Origin: Phocaeicola abscessus CCUG 55929
Lineage (GTDB): Bacteria > Bacteroidota > Bacteroidia > Bacteroidales > Bacteroidaceae
DNA: 64,000 nucleotides
Direction of reading: 5' to 3'
Assembly: GCF_000312445.1 (NCBI RefSeq)
Contig: NZ_HE997184.1
Location: 195,346 to 259,345 of the forward strand
Part shown: piece after piece, positions 56,396-64,000 of the stretch
How positions within the stretch are numbered: the first letter of the stretch is position 1
Layout: every line of letters starts with the position of its first letter
Position numbers and translations under genes: made by a program
The notes under the pieces: generated by a model
What the model saw: only the letters and a program-made list of their open reading frames with translations
Told to the model about the DNA's origin: nothing
Databases searched by the model: none

Positions 56396-56684
56396 TCAGA
56401 GCAGTGTCCGTCCGCTAAAATGTTGCCAATTTTTTCCAACAGAACACGCGGAGAGGATATGAGACTTCCACGGATAAGATTTTCCACGTTTTCCGTCAAC
56501 CGAAGAGGTGATCGGTTAACATTTTACGAGTTTTTATTAATTAATCAGATAAGATCGCCGATTATAATGATCGATGATAAACAAGTCTTCCCTCCTCCAT
56601 CTGAAACGTTTGGAACACTTGCAATGAAGGCATTATGGAACGTCATTCGTTTTGACGGGAATACCGATAGTTCATTTCATCCCC
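56396..56684. other. Intergenic region between convergent rlmH and TerB/DnaJ genes
   Basis: About 290 bases with no convincing gene. An imperfect dyad (GTCAACCGA and TCGGTTAAC, around 56497-56520) is present but has no T tract. Confidence 0.4.
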
Positions 56685-57470
56685 CTAGCTTGGTAGATAC
56701 GCGCGCGCGCTGTTGATTTCCTGAAATTTTTCTTCCGCCGCCTTACGGATATCCTCGCCTAATGTCGCCACCTTATCGGGATGATGTTTCAACGCCATCT
56801 GGCGATATGCCGCCCGCACCTCGCTGTCCGTAACGTTCGATGAGATTTCAAGCACTTTATACGCCTCTTCCAACGAGTCGCCCTTAAGGTTCAACAGTGA
56901 ATCGATCTCCGTTTGCAAGAGTTGCAGGTAACCAGCGATTTCTCTCAGGGCGACGAGCTCTTCGAGCGCAACAATCCCATCGCTTCGGGCGATGCGCACG
57001 AGGAAATCCAATAGTTGAAGGCGCTGCCCGTAGTCCATATTGGCAGCAATCTGGGCGCTACAGTCGCGAATAGTATTTTTAAACGCTTCGGGATTACGAC
57101 GGTTCATCTCTTTCTGTCGCTCGAACAGCGTCAACAATATCTGCTCGCCTTGCTGCACGGCGTATTCCCCGAAATTCATGCGGAGGAAATTGCGTACGTA
57201 TTCCATTTCGCTATGCATCACCTTTCCATCGGCCTTGATGATGTACGAAGCCAACACCAACATGGAAAACAGAAAGTTGTTCCGTTCACCCTGATAAGTG
57301 CGTTGTTGTCGGGAATATCCGCTTGTCGTCCTGCCGGACGAAGCGCCGCCGGAACCGACGGAAATCGTCTCTTCGTCGACAAGAGAACCGATGAAATAAC
57401 CCAGCAATGCTCCCAAAGGACCAAGGGTAACAAAGCCGAAAATGCCGCCGATCCACTTCGCCGCACCCAT
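56685..57470 (-). CDS. TerB-like domain protein with C-terminal J domain (DjlA-like)
   Basis: A 261-residue protein. The glycine-rich N-terminus (KWIGGIFGFVTLGPLGALLGYFIGSLVD) may be a membrane-inserted hairpin. A Ser/Gly linker follows. A TerB-like helical domain spans about 65-190 (LFSMLVLASYIIKADGKVMHSEMEYVRNFL). A J domain lies at about 200-261, with the essential HPD in MALKHHPDKV. The order matches DjlA-type co-chaperones, which stimulate DnaK (encoded at 30.8 kb). Its start is 3 bp after the stop of the glutathione peroxidase gene, so the two share a transcript. Confidence 0.85.
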   Translation of the reverse strand: MGAAKWIGGIFGFVTLGPLGALLGYFIGSLVDEETISVGSGGASSGRTTSGYSRQQRTYQGERNNFLFSMLVLASYIIKADGKVMHSEMEYVRNFLRMNFGEYAVQQGEQILLTLFERQKEMNRRNPEAFKNTIRDCSAQIAANMDYGQRLQLLDFLVRIARSDGIVALEELVALREIAGYLQLLQTEIDSLLNLKGDSLEEAYKVLEISSNVTDSEVRAAYRQMALKHHPDKVATLGEDIRKAAEEKFQEINSARAYLPS

Positions 57471-57473
57471 CGA

Positions 57474-58088
57474 TCAACCTCCTTGCGATAAGAGTTTCTT
57501 CACTTCCACTTCTACATCGATCATCTTGGCTGTCGGCTCAAAGCGTTTTACCACCTTCCCTTGCTTATCGATAAGGAATTTGGTAAAATTCCACTTAATA
57601 TCGGGATTTTTCCGATAATCAGGATCCTTTTTTCGAAGATTCTCATCGAGGAATTTACCGATCGGATCGGAGATATCGAACCCCTCGAACCCTTTCTGAC
57701 GTTTGAGGTAGGTGTAAAGTGGGAGCTCGTTCTTGCCGTTTACATCGATCTTGTCAAATTGCGGAAAGCGGATGTCAAAGTTCGCCGTACAGTACGCATG
57801 AATCTCGGCGATCGAGCCTGGAGCCTGCTCTCCGAACTGGTTACAGGGAAAATCCAAGATGATGAATCCCATCGGTCCGTACTTTTCGTATAAGGCCTGA
57901 AGCTCTTTGTACTGCGACGTAAATCCACACCTGGTAGCCGTGTTGACAATGAGCAGCACCTGCCCTTTGTAGCGACCGAACGACACATCTTTACCTTCGA
58001 TATCCTTTGCCGTGAAGCTGTAAATGTCGGTCTGTGCGGACATCGTAAAGGGAAACCAGATCAGCCACATTAAAATAAACTTTTTCAT
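57474..58088 (-). CDS. Secreted glutathione-peroxidase-family peroxidase
   Basis: A 204-residue protein with a signal peptide (MKKFILMWLIWFPFTMSAQ). The peroxidatic Cys54 is in NTATRCGFT. Gln84 is in FPCNQFGEQAPGS, and the Trp-Asn pair is in KWNFTKFLID. The tetrad Cys/Gln/Trp/Asn is therefore complete, with Cys rather than selenocysteine. It is predicted to reduce hydroperoxides in the periplasm using thioredoxin-like donors. It is directly upstream of, and cotranscribed with, the TerB/J-domain gene. Confidence 0.9.
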   Translation of the reverse strand: MKKFILMWLIWFPFTMSAQTDIYSFTAKDIEGKDVSFGRYKGQVLLIVNTATRCGFTSQYKELQALYEKYGPMGFIILDFPCNQFGEQAPGSIAEIHAYCTANFDIRFPQFDKIDVNGKNELPLYTYLKRQKGFEGFDISDPIGKFLDENLRKKDPDYRKNPDIKWNFTKFLIDKQGKVVKRFEPTAKMIDVEVEVKKLLSQGG

Positions 58089-58260
58089 ATCGTGTATTAT
58101 TTATCGCCCGTAAAGATACGAATAAAAACAAATCTTCCCTTTTCACCGCCGTTTCTTTTATAGATCCGTAACTTTTCCTTTCATTGCTCTCCGTAACGGG
58201 AGAGCCATCGCTGTTTCGGAAACGCTGGTAAGTCGTTGAGCTTACTGACAAAAGAGACGT

Positions 58261-59364
58261 TCAATCTCTCTTTACCTCCACGATGCGGGTAGGAGGTTCA
58301 GTGAGGTTACGGAGTTCGGTCTGCCTCACTACGTTCTCCGCTAATCGGAGAAACGCCTTCCCGACAACAGAATTCCTGTCCAAAGCAGTAGGTGCGCCTC
58401 GATCCCCGCTCTCGCAGATACACTGTACGATAGGAATCTGCCCCAACAACGGCACATCCATCGCCTCGGCCAACTTCTTCACGCCCTCGCGACCAAAGAT
58501 GTAATACCTGTTCTCAGGCAATTCCGCCGGCGTAAACCAGGCCATATTCTCCACCAAGCCGAGGATCGGTACATTCACCTTGTCGGCCGTATACATGTGG
58601 ATACCTTTTCTAGCGTCCGCTAAAGCCACCTCCTGCGGAGTGCTGACAATCACTGCCCCCGTGATGGCCAACGTCTGTACCAACGTGAGATGAACATCAC
58701 TCGTTCCGGGGGGAGTATCGATAATGAAATAATCCAACGCCCCCCATTGGGCATCCCCGATCAGTTGTTTGAGGGCATTGCTGGCCATTCCGCCGCGCCA
58801 CAACGTAGGCTGGTCGGGATCGACGAAGAAACCGATCGACAAGAGCTTGACGCCATACTTTTCGATCGGGACGATGAGATCTCGCCCGCCAATCTTCTCA
58901 GCATAGGGACGAGCTTCTTCTACCTGAAACATCTTCGGCATGGAAGGCCCGAAGATGTCGGCGTCAAGCAGCCCCACCTTGTATCCCGCTCCGGCTAAAG
59001 CTACGGCCAGATTGGCAGCTACAGTCGATTTTCCTACACCGCCTTTACCCGACGATACGGCAATGATATTCTTCACCTGGGGCAATAACTTTCCCGGCTC
59101 GGGGCGGGCTTCCTGAAGACTCTCAACGCGGATATCAACCCGCACATCGGGCGATACGTACGTACGAATAGCCGTTTCGGCAGCTTTCACCATAGAGTTT
59201 CTGAAGGGATCGGTCGGCTTTTCAAACAGTAATGAAAAACTAACCGACATCCCCTCGATACGAATGTTGTCCGCCACCATTCCCGCCTCAACCAAGTTCT
59301 TTCCAGAACCCGGATAACGGACGGTTGCCAATGCATCAACGATTAATTTCGGATATAATGTCAT
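58261..59364 (-). CDS. apbC: Mrp/NBP35-family P-loop ATPase, Fe-S cluster carrier
   Basis: A 367-residue protein. The N-terminal MIP18/DUF59 domain is at about 1-80, and the deviant Walker A SSGKGGVGKST at 104-114. Next come LLDADIFGPSMPKMF and DYFIIDTPPGTSDVHL (Walker B). Family members carry Fe-S clusters to apoproteins. The C-terminal CxxC that holds the cluster in enteric ApbC is not present; where it would be, the sequence reads ENMAWFTPAELPENRYYIFG. Cluster binding must differ or be absent, apparently a feature of Bacteroidetes members. It lies 49 bp before trmB's end in the same direction. Confidence 0.9.
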   Translation of the reverse strand: MTLYPKLIVDALATVRYPGSGKNLVEAGMVADNIRIEGMSVSFSLLFEKPTDPFRNSMVKAAETAIRTYVSPDVRVDIRVESLQEARPEPGKLLPQVKNIIAVSSGKGGVGKSTVAANLAVALAGAGYKVGLLDADIFGPSMPKMFQVEEARPYAEKIGGRDLIVPIEKYGVKLLSIGFFVDPDQPTLWRGGMASNALKQLIGDAQWGALDYFIIDTPPGTSDVHLTLVQTLAITGAVIVSTPQEVALADARKGIHMYTADKVNVPILGLVENMAWFTPAELPENRYYIFGREGVKKLAEAMDVPLLGQIPIVQCICESGDRGAPTALDRNSVVGKAFLRLAENVVRQTELRNLTEPPTRIVEVKRD

Positions 59365-59413
59365 GATTTTATCTTTTTAAAAGAATCAACATTCCTAATA
59401 CGGTACATGGCTG

Positions 59414-60172
59414 CTATTTACTCGTCAACAATCCGTTTCGTTTGTGCCGGTTATAACTGCGATAATCGTCCAGAGGGATTTCCACCTCCGGTTCGTGCAA
59501 GTCGACCGTTTCGGGTAAACGGAATCGGAGGTACTTTATCTTCAGCCCTCTGTCTAACCATTGCTGCTCATAACAGGTACGGATATGCAGCGCTTCCTCC
59601 GCCGCACCCGACCGGTAGAGGTCGTCGGTGCAGGCCTCCATGTGGAAGCGATTCGCCTCCGCCATACATCGGGTATAGGTAAACAAGAAGTTGCTATCTG
59701 TTTTCAGATGAATGAGGCCGTCGGGGATGAGAAATTTCCGATATCGCTCCATAAAAAAAGTCGAGGTCAGTCGCTTGGTCTCCTTCTTCATCTGGGGATC
59801 GGAGAAAGTCAACCATATCTCACTCACCTCGCGCGCTGCGAAGAAACGGTCGATTATCGAGATGTCGGTCCGCAGAAAGGCGACGTTCGTTAAACCTCCT
59901 GCAAGAGACTCGGTAGCGCCGGTCCACATTCGCGCCCCCTTAATATCGACACCGATAAAGTTCTTTTCAGGATGGAGCCGGGCCAACCCAACGGCATATT
60001 CCCCTTTTCCACAGCCCAACTCGAGTACAAGAGGGTGATCGTTATGAAAAAAATCTTCACTCCAGCACCCTTTCAGTTCGAAAGGGGCTGCCTCTACCAC
60101 CGAATAAGGACATTCGAAAACGTGAGGATACGTTTTCATATCGGCGAACTTCGCTAACTTTCCTTTTCCCAT
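59414..60172 (-). CDS. trmB: tRNA (guanine-N7-)-methyltransferase
   Basis: A 252-residue enzyme that forms m7G46 in tRNA. SAM-binding motif I is [19 protein letters not shown], followed by [15 protein letters not shown]. The TrmB-specific stretch [20 protein letters not shown] carries the catalytic Asp, and the C-terminal part is [12 protein letters not shown]. The ATG at 60172 ([20 protein letters not shown]) is the family start; a frame extending to 60265 would overlap the ilvE 3' end and is rejected. Confidence 0.94.
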   Translation of the reverse strand: MGKGKLAKFADMKTYPHVFECPYSVVEAAPFELKGCWSEDFFHNDHPLVLELGCGKGEYAVGLARLHPEKNFIGVDIKGARMWTGATESLAGGLTNVAFLRTDISIIDRFFAAREVSEIWLTFSDPQMKKETKRLTSTFFMERYRKFLIPDGLIHLKTDSNFLFTYTRCMAEANRFHMEACTDDLYRSGAAEEALHIRTCYEQQWLDRGLKIKYLRFRLPETVDLHEPEVEIPLDDYRSYNRHKRNGLLTSK

Positions 60173-60243
60173 AAAAGCAACGGTATCAACGTTTCGCCCA
60201 AGGCACGGCAACTCTGCCGCATCCGAGCGAAAGATTCGATCTG

Positions 60244-61263
60244 TCAGTCCACCATCGTCACCCAATGATGCACGTCCGGTTCGTCGCCATATTGAATGGC
60301 TCGCAGCTTGTTGTACAGCTTCGTGCTGACAGGGCCTGGGTTCCCATCTTTCGAAATGACGAACGACTTCTGCATTTCCAAGTCGTCAATCCTCGCGATA
60401 GGACTGATCACGGCAGCGGTACCGCACGCACCCGCCTCTTCGAAGGTCGCCAATTCGTCTTCAGGAATTTGCCGGCGTTCGACTTTCATTCCGAGGTCTT
60501 CGGCCAACTGCATCAGGCTCTTGTTGGTAATTGACGGGAGGATGGACGTAGACTTCGGTGTCACGTACGTGTTATTCTTGATCCCGAAAAAGTTGGCGGC
60601 ACCGCACTCGTCCATGTATTTCTTCTCTTTAGCATCCAAATAGAACTCGCTGCTATAGCCCAGGTCGTGAGCCATCTTATTCGCCTTCAAGCTGGCTGCA
60701 TAGTTACCGCCGACCTTGTACATGCCCGTTCCCAGCGGAGCGGAACGATCGTATTCGCGGATGATAACGTAAGGATTTGCCGCAAAGCCGCCTTTAAAAT
60801 ATGGACCGACAGGTGTGACGAAAACCACGAACAAGTATTCCTTCGAAGGATGGACACCCACCTGCGCGCTGGTGCCGATCAACAACGGACGGATATACAA
60901 GGTGGCACCGCTCTCGTAAGGAGGAATGAAACGTTCATTGGCTTTAACGACCATCTTCACGGCTTTCACGAAAGTGTCCGTCGGGAGTTCGGGCATCAGG
61001 ATGCCGCGGCACGTACTTTGGAGGCGAGCGGCATTTTCTTCCGGACGGAAGACTCTGATCTTTCCGTCCTTGCCGCGATAGGCCTTCAGTCCTTCGAAAG
61101 CTTCCTGACCGTAGTGCAAACAAACCGCTGCCATGTGCACGTTGATAGTCTCTTCGGAGCAGAGTTCCAATTCCCCCCATTTTCCGTCACGATAATAACA
61201 ACGCACGTTGTAATCTGTCCTCATATAACCAAAAGCCAGATTTTTCCAATCAATTTCTTTCAT
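60244..61263 (-). CDS. ilvE: Branched-chain amino-acid aminotransferase
   Basis: A 339-residue fold-type IV PLP enzyme, class II BCAT. It starts [20 protein letters not shown]; an ATG two codons earlier at 61269 is also possible. The PLP lysine is in [14 protein letters not shown], and the cofactor-phosphate motif is in [32 protein letters not shown] is the BCAT substrate-loop signature. It performs the last step of Leu/Ile/Val synthesis, complementing the ilv operon 46 kb away. A TATTTTTG box (61290-61297, minus strand) lies 26 bases upstream and supports the start. No attenuator like that of ilvD was seen here. Confidence 0.95.
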   Translation of the reverse strand: MKEIDWKNLAFGYMRTDYNVRCYYRDGKWGELELCSEETINVHMAAVCLHYGQEAFEGLKAYRGKDGKIRVFRPEENAARLQSTCRGILMPELPTDTFVKAVKMVVKANERFIPPYESGATLYIRPLLIGTSAQVGVHPSKEYLFVVFVTPVGPYFKGGFAANPYVIIREYDRSAPLGTGMYKVGGNYAASLKANKMAHDLGYSSEFYLDAKEKKYMDECGAANFFGIKNNTYVTPKSTSILPSITNKSLMQLAEDLGMKVERRQIPEDELATFEEAGACGTAAVISPIARIDDLEMQKSFVISKDGNPGPVSTKLYNKLRAIQYGDEPDVHHWVTMVD

Positions 61264-61289
61264 ATACATTCCTTTTTTCCGATCTTCTA

Positions 61290-61297
61290 CAAAAATA
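61290..61297 (-). promoter_or_regulatory. -7 box (TATTTTTG) for ilvE
   Basis: On the minus strand TATTTTTG fits TAnnTTTG, 26 bases before the ilvE ATG. It lies downstream of the xseB stop, so ilvE can be transcribed independently of the exonuclease genes. Confidence 0.5.
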
Positions 61298-61338
61298 CAG
61301 TGAATATTTTCATAAAGCAACCAAATCGCCGTTATTTT

Positions 61339-61554
61339 TCAGGCATCATTTTCAATTGTTTCGTGTTCCTCCAACAGTTTCCGGATTTCGCTGTCCGTCC
61401 GGTATAGCTTATCCCGGCAAAACTTAATCAAAGCCTGTGCTTCTTTCAGGTTTTCGCCGATAACATCTATGTCTAACTCTCCATCGTCGATGCTCGATAC
61501 GATCGCTTCCAATCGTCGCATCGCTTCTTCATACGTTTGTTTTTTCTTCTCCAT
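61339..61554 (-). CDS. xseB: Exodeoxyribonuclease VII small subunit
   Basis: A 71-residue all-helical protein with the family pattern TYEEAMRRLEAIVSSIDDGELDID, then LKEAQALIKFCRDKL and an acidic tail. The start codon overlaps the xseA stop (TAATG), so the subunits are translationally coupled. XseB wraps XseA in the exonuclease VII complex that degrades single-stranded DNA. Confidence 0.92.
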   Translation of the reverse strand: MEKKKQTYEEAMRRLEAIVSSIDDGELDIDVIGENLKEAQALIKFCRDKLYRTDSEIRKLLEEHETIENDA

Positions 61555-62858
61555 TATTCTGTTACCGTACTTGTTATCTTTCCATACATCACACGAGTCT
61601 CTAACCGATCTCCCGGCTTCACCCGAGCGGCATCCGTAACCGCCTTCCCGTTCCACAGGGTAATGCTATACCCACGTTTGAACAGGAGCTCCGGCGATGC
61701 AGCTTTCACCTGCTGTTCCCACAGATCGAGTCGATGTCTTTCCTTTTCCATTCCCGAGCGGATAACGGCATCCAATCGCTGATCTATTTGCAGAAGCGCG
61801 TGTTCCTCTTTTTCCAAGCGAACTTTGACGGAAGTCAGCATCCGCCGAGCCAAGCGTTCCTGTCGAAAGAGTTCCCGATCCAATCGTTTCGACACCTGAA
61901 TCGGAATACGCTCTGTCAAACGGAAAAGACGCTCCTTTTCTTCCCGAATTCTCTCCGAAATCGAGCGGACGAGGGCAGCGGCAACATTCTCCAAATTCTC
62001 GGCAACCTCACGAAGATGTTCGATCAGGAACTCGGCGGCAGCCGTCGGAGTTTTCATCTTGGTATGGGCTACGCTGTCCAATACCGTATCGTCTCGTTCG
62101 TGCCCGATACCCGTAATGATGGGTAAGGGGAACTGCGCACAGTTCACCGCCAAATCGTAAGTATCGAAACCGCTCAAATCGGAGGTCGCTCCGCCACCAC
62201 GAATGATGACGACCGCATCCCAATTGTCCGCCTGGGCATAGATGGTATTCAAGGCATCGATCACGGATATTTCCACCGAATCACCCTGCATGACGGCCGG
62301 AAACAGTCGAGGATAAAAGACGAATCCATAAGGATTATTCCGCAACTGATGACAAAAATCACCGTAACCCGCCGCCGTAGCCGAAGAAATCACAGCTATC
62401 CGCTGGGCAAACAACGGAAAATCCAACTCCTTATTAAGGTGCAAGACGCCTTCCTCTTCCAATCTCCGGAGAATTTCCCGCCTCTGCCGGGCCATATCGC
62501 CCAAGGTGTACGTAGGATCGATATCGACTATCGTCAGCGAATAACCGTACAATTCATGAAAGTCCACCACGACTTCGACCAACACCTTGATCCCCGCCAC
62601 AAAAGGTTGCCCTGTCTCCTGTTCGAAATATGGTTTCAGCAGTTGAAACACATTCTTCCAAATATTCCCTCTGGCCTTAGCCAGCAAAGCGTTGCTTCCC
62701 TCCTCCTTCTGAATGAACTCCACATAGCAATGTCCTGCATAATTGATACGCACCTCGCTCAACTCGGCCTGCACCCAACAAGGAGTGTGCAGAGTTTCTT
62801 TCAACGTCTGTTTTACCAACGAATTCAGTTCGTATAAAGAGAATGGCGATTGCTTCAT
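61554..62858 (-). CDS. xseA: Exodeoxyribonuclease VII large subunit
   Basis: A 434-residue protein. The N-terminal OB-fold is at about 1-100 (SPFSLYELNSLVKQTLKETL, CWVQAELSEVRINYAGHCYVE). The catalytic domain (AVISSATAAGYGDF, VVIIRGGGATSDLSGFDTYDLA, ITGIGHERDDTVLDSVAHTKMKTPTAAAEFLI) carries the conserved family residues. A long coiled region and a short C-terminal beta domain (GYSITLWNGKAVTDAARVKPGD) follow. It lies 6 bp after the subtilase gene and overlaps xseB by one base. Confidence 0.96.
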   Translation of the reverse strand: MKQSPFSLYELNSLVKQTLKETLHTPCWVQAELSEVRINYAGHCYVEFIQKEEGSNALLAKARGNIWKNVFQLLKPYFEQETGQPFVAGIKVLVEVVVDFHELYGYSLTIVDIDPTYTLGDMARQRREILRRLEEEGVLHLNKELDFPLFAQRIAVISSATAAGYGDFCHQLRNNPYGFVFYPRLFPAVMQGDSVEISVIDALNTIYAQADNWDAVVIIRGGGATSDLSGFDTYDLAVNCAQFPLPIITGIGHERDDTVLDSVAHTKMKTPTAAAEFLIEHLREVAENLENVAAALVRSISERIREEKERLFRLTERIPIQVSKRLDRELFRQERLARRMLTSVKVRLEKEEHALLQIDQRLDAVIRSGMEKERHRLDLWEQQVKAASPELLFKRGYSITLWNGKAVTDAARVKPGDRLETRVMYGKITSTVTE

Positions 62859-62864
62859 AAACGG

Positions 62865-64000
62865 TTATCTTCTGTTCTCCCGATAAGCTTTCCAAATATC
62901 AGCGACGCCGTAGCCGTAGATATTATCGGGATAATCTTTCCGGTCGCCGCTTCGGCGAATGGCTTCGATCACCTGTTTGGCCGTCAAATAGGGACAAGCT
63001 TGCCAAAAACAAGCAATCAGCCCACACAACGTAGGTGTAGCAAAGGATGTGCCGTTTCCGTGCGAGGGCTGCCCGTCGGCTCCCAGCACACATGCATAAA
63101 CGCCTAAGGCCATTACATCCGGTTTTATCCTTCCATCGGCCGTATTTCCTACGGAAGAGAAGTTTGCATTGATGCCTTTCCCATCCACTGCGCCAACCGT
63201 AACGATCTCTTCGGCGTCACCAGGTGGAGTAATCTTTTTCCAAGGTTTGGAACCGGAGTTGCCTGCGCTGCAAACCAGTACCATCCCTTTCTGCGCCACC
63301 ATGGAGGCAGTATTCGACATCAAGGAGCAATGCCCGTCTAAATCCTGATATCGATACGTGTCCGCCGGGTCATCGAACGCATCGTATCCTAAGGAAGTGT
63401 TAATCACATCGACACCCGCACTATCCGCGAATTCGACTGCAGTCGCCCAATAATCCTCCTCGACAGGTTGTTCCGTATCATTATCCTCGCTGCGAAGCAA
63501 CCAATAAGATGCTTCCGGCGCCGTACCCACCATCCTATGGGGCATACGGGCTGCCATACAAGAGAACACCATCATGCCGTGAGCATGTTCGGCATAGATA
63601 TCCGAACGAGGATTCACGAAATCACGAGTTCCCAACAAGTCGATATCCTTAAACGCCGGTATCACATCCGCATTATAAAAACCGGCATCGATCACAGCGA
63701 TTTCCATCCCCTTCCCTTTAAAACCGGCGGCATGGAGACTATCGCCATGGTGGAGGGCGATCTGCCGGAAAGCGTCTCCGTAATAATTCCCCGTCTTTTC
63801 GACTTGCTTCTTGACTTGCTCTTTCCGCCGACTATTCCGTTCGGGAACACTATCCGGTTCGACCCAAACCCGGCGGGTTTTCAGTACGAAAGGGAGACTT
63901 GCGATCCGATCCACCAGGATGGAATCGGCCGTTTGAATGAGGACGGTATTATTCCATTTACTTCGGGTGACAATGTCGACGCCTACCTGCTTAATCTCAT
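62865..64000 (-). CDS. Subtilisin-family serine protease, C-terminal part
   Basis: The gene enters from the right edge; 378 codons are visible and no start is in the window. The S8 triad is complete: Asp in EIAVIDAGFYN, His in EHAHGMMVFSCMAA and Ser in GNGTSFATPTLCG. The oxyanion Asn is in VLVCSAGNSGSK. Before the catalytic domain there is a propeptide-like stretch (VGVDIVTRSKWNNTVLIQT). A GTG at 63914 could be mistaken for a start, but the frame and homologous-looking sequence continue upstream to base 64000. The protein ends soon after the catalytic domain. It is 6 bp upstream of xseA. Confidence 0.9.
   Translation of the reverse strand, partial: EIKQVGVDIVTRSKWNNTVLIQTADSILVDRIASLPFVLKTRRVWVEPDSVPERNSRRKEQVKKQVEKTGNYYGDAFRQIALHHGDSLHAAGFKGKGMEIAVIDAGFYNADVIPAFKDIDLLGTRDFVNPRSDIYAEHAHGMMVFSCMAARMPHRMVGTAPEASYWLLRSEDNDTEQPVEEDYWATAVEFADSAGVDVINTSLGYDAFDDPADTYRYQDLDGHCSLMSNTASMVAQKGMVLVCSAGNSGSKPWKKITPPGDAEEIVTVGAVDGKGINANFSSVGNTADGRIKPDVMALGVYACVLGADGQPSHGNGTSFATPTLCGLIACFWQACPYLTAKQVIEAIRRSGDRKDYPDNIYGYGVADIWKAYRENRR

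Noticed and set aside
56420-56716. Rightward 98-codon frame after rlmH
   Set aside because: No ribosome site or recognisable protein pattern; it overlaps the 3' end of the TerB/J-domain gene.
60173-60265. Extended trmB start overlapping ilvE
   Set aside because: The [19 protein letters not shown] start at 60172 matches the family; the extra 31 residues do not.
63912-63914. GTG at 63914 as the start of the subtilase
   Set aside because: The same frame continues upstream without a stop to the window edge and reads like the usual propeptide region.

Overview
The window comes from a member of the Bacteroidales (phylum Bacteroidota). The evidence is three SusC/SusD outer-membrane pairs, ECF sigma/FecR regulation, promoter-like TAnnTTTG boxes in front of many genes, and an ilvD-ilvB-ilvN-acyl-ACP thioesterase-ilvC cluster of the type I recall from Bacteroides and relatives. 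Base composition is near 47-50% G+C in the backbone. That would suit Tannerellaceae or Porphyromonadaceae-type genomes, but the species cannot be named from this alone. No tRNA, rRNA, CRISPR array or intact transposon was seen. Layout, left to right: (1) 1-2.4 kb, leftward: a Tyr/Trp/Gly-rich secreted protein followed by an OMPP1/FadL-like outer-membrane protein cut by the window edge. (2) 2.5-3.4 kb, leftward: a winged-helix regulator translationally coupled to a polytopic membrane protein. (3) 3.8-4.3 kb: a 22-bp and a 21-bp tandem array flanking a 24-bp perfect palindrome. (4) 4.5-8.2 kb: a large GH2 lipoprotein with discoidin-like domains. (5) 8.6-14.8 kb: the branched-chain amino-acid operon, leftward, preceded by what reads as a complete ribosome-mediated attenuator with a 23-residue leader peptide ending in seven consecutive Leu/Ile/Val codons. 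(6) 15-19.1 kb: a SlyD-type prolyl isomerase and two DUF3857 proteins, one with a transglutaminase triad and one without. (7) 19.2-23 kb: a rearranged stretch with an ECF sigma gene whose 5' end abuts an inverted FecR tail, a PanE-like reductase, a methyltransferase and a frameshifted B3/B4-like pseudogene. (8) 23-28 kb: an orphan SusC/SusD pair. (9) 28.4-33.4 kb: a long KamA-type radical SAM protein, DnaK and a zinc-finger/HTH protein. (10) 33.5-53 kb: a polysaccharide utilisation locus with one sigma/FecR pair, two SusC/SusD pairs, an endonuclease/exonuclease/phosphatase-family lipoprotein, a GH106-like protein and a convergent GH78 alpha-L-rhamnosidase. Much of it is AT-rich with GC-rich patches, suggesting transfer and mosaicism. 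(11) 53.4-64 kb: housekeeping genes, namely a saccharopine/carboxynorspermidine-dehydrogenase-like protein, recA, rlmH, a TerB/DnaJ-like protein, glutathione peroxidase, an Mrp ATPase, trmB, ilvE, xseB, xseA and a subtilase running off the right edge. Functionally, the ilv operon and the distant ilvE complete Leu/Ile/Val synthesis apart from threonine deaminase and the leu genes. The large locus appears to target a rhamnose-containing glycan: the SusC/D pairs would bind and import, the two putative rhamnosidases would cleave, and sigma/FecR would sense. The most striking single element is the ilv leader attenuator. The 3.8-4.3 kb repeat field and the broken sigma/FecR junction are the next most unusual structures.
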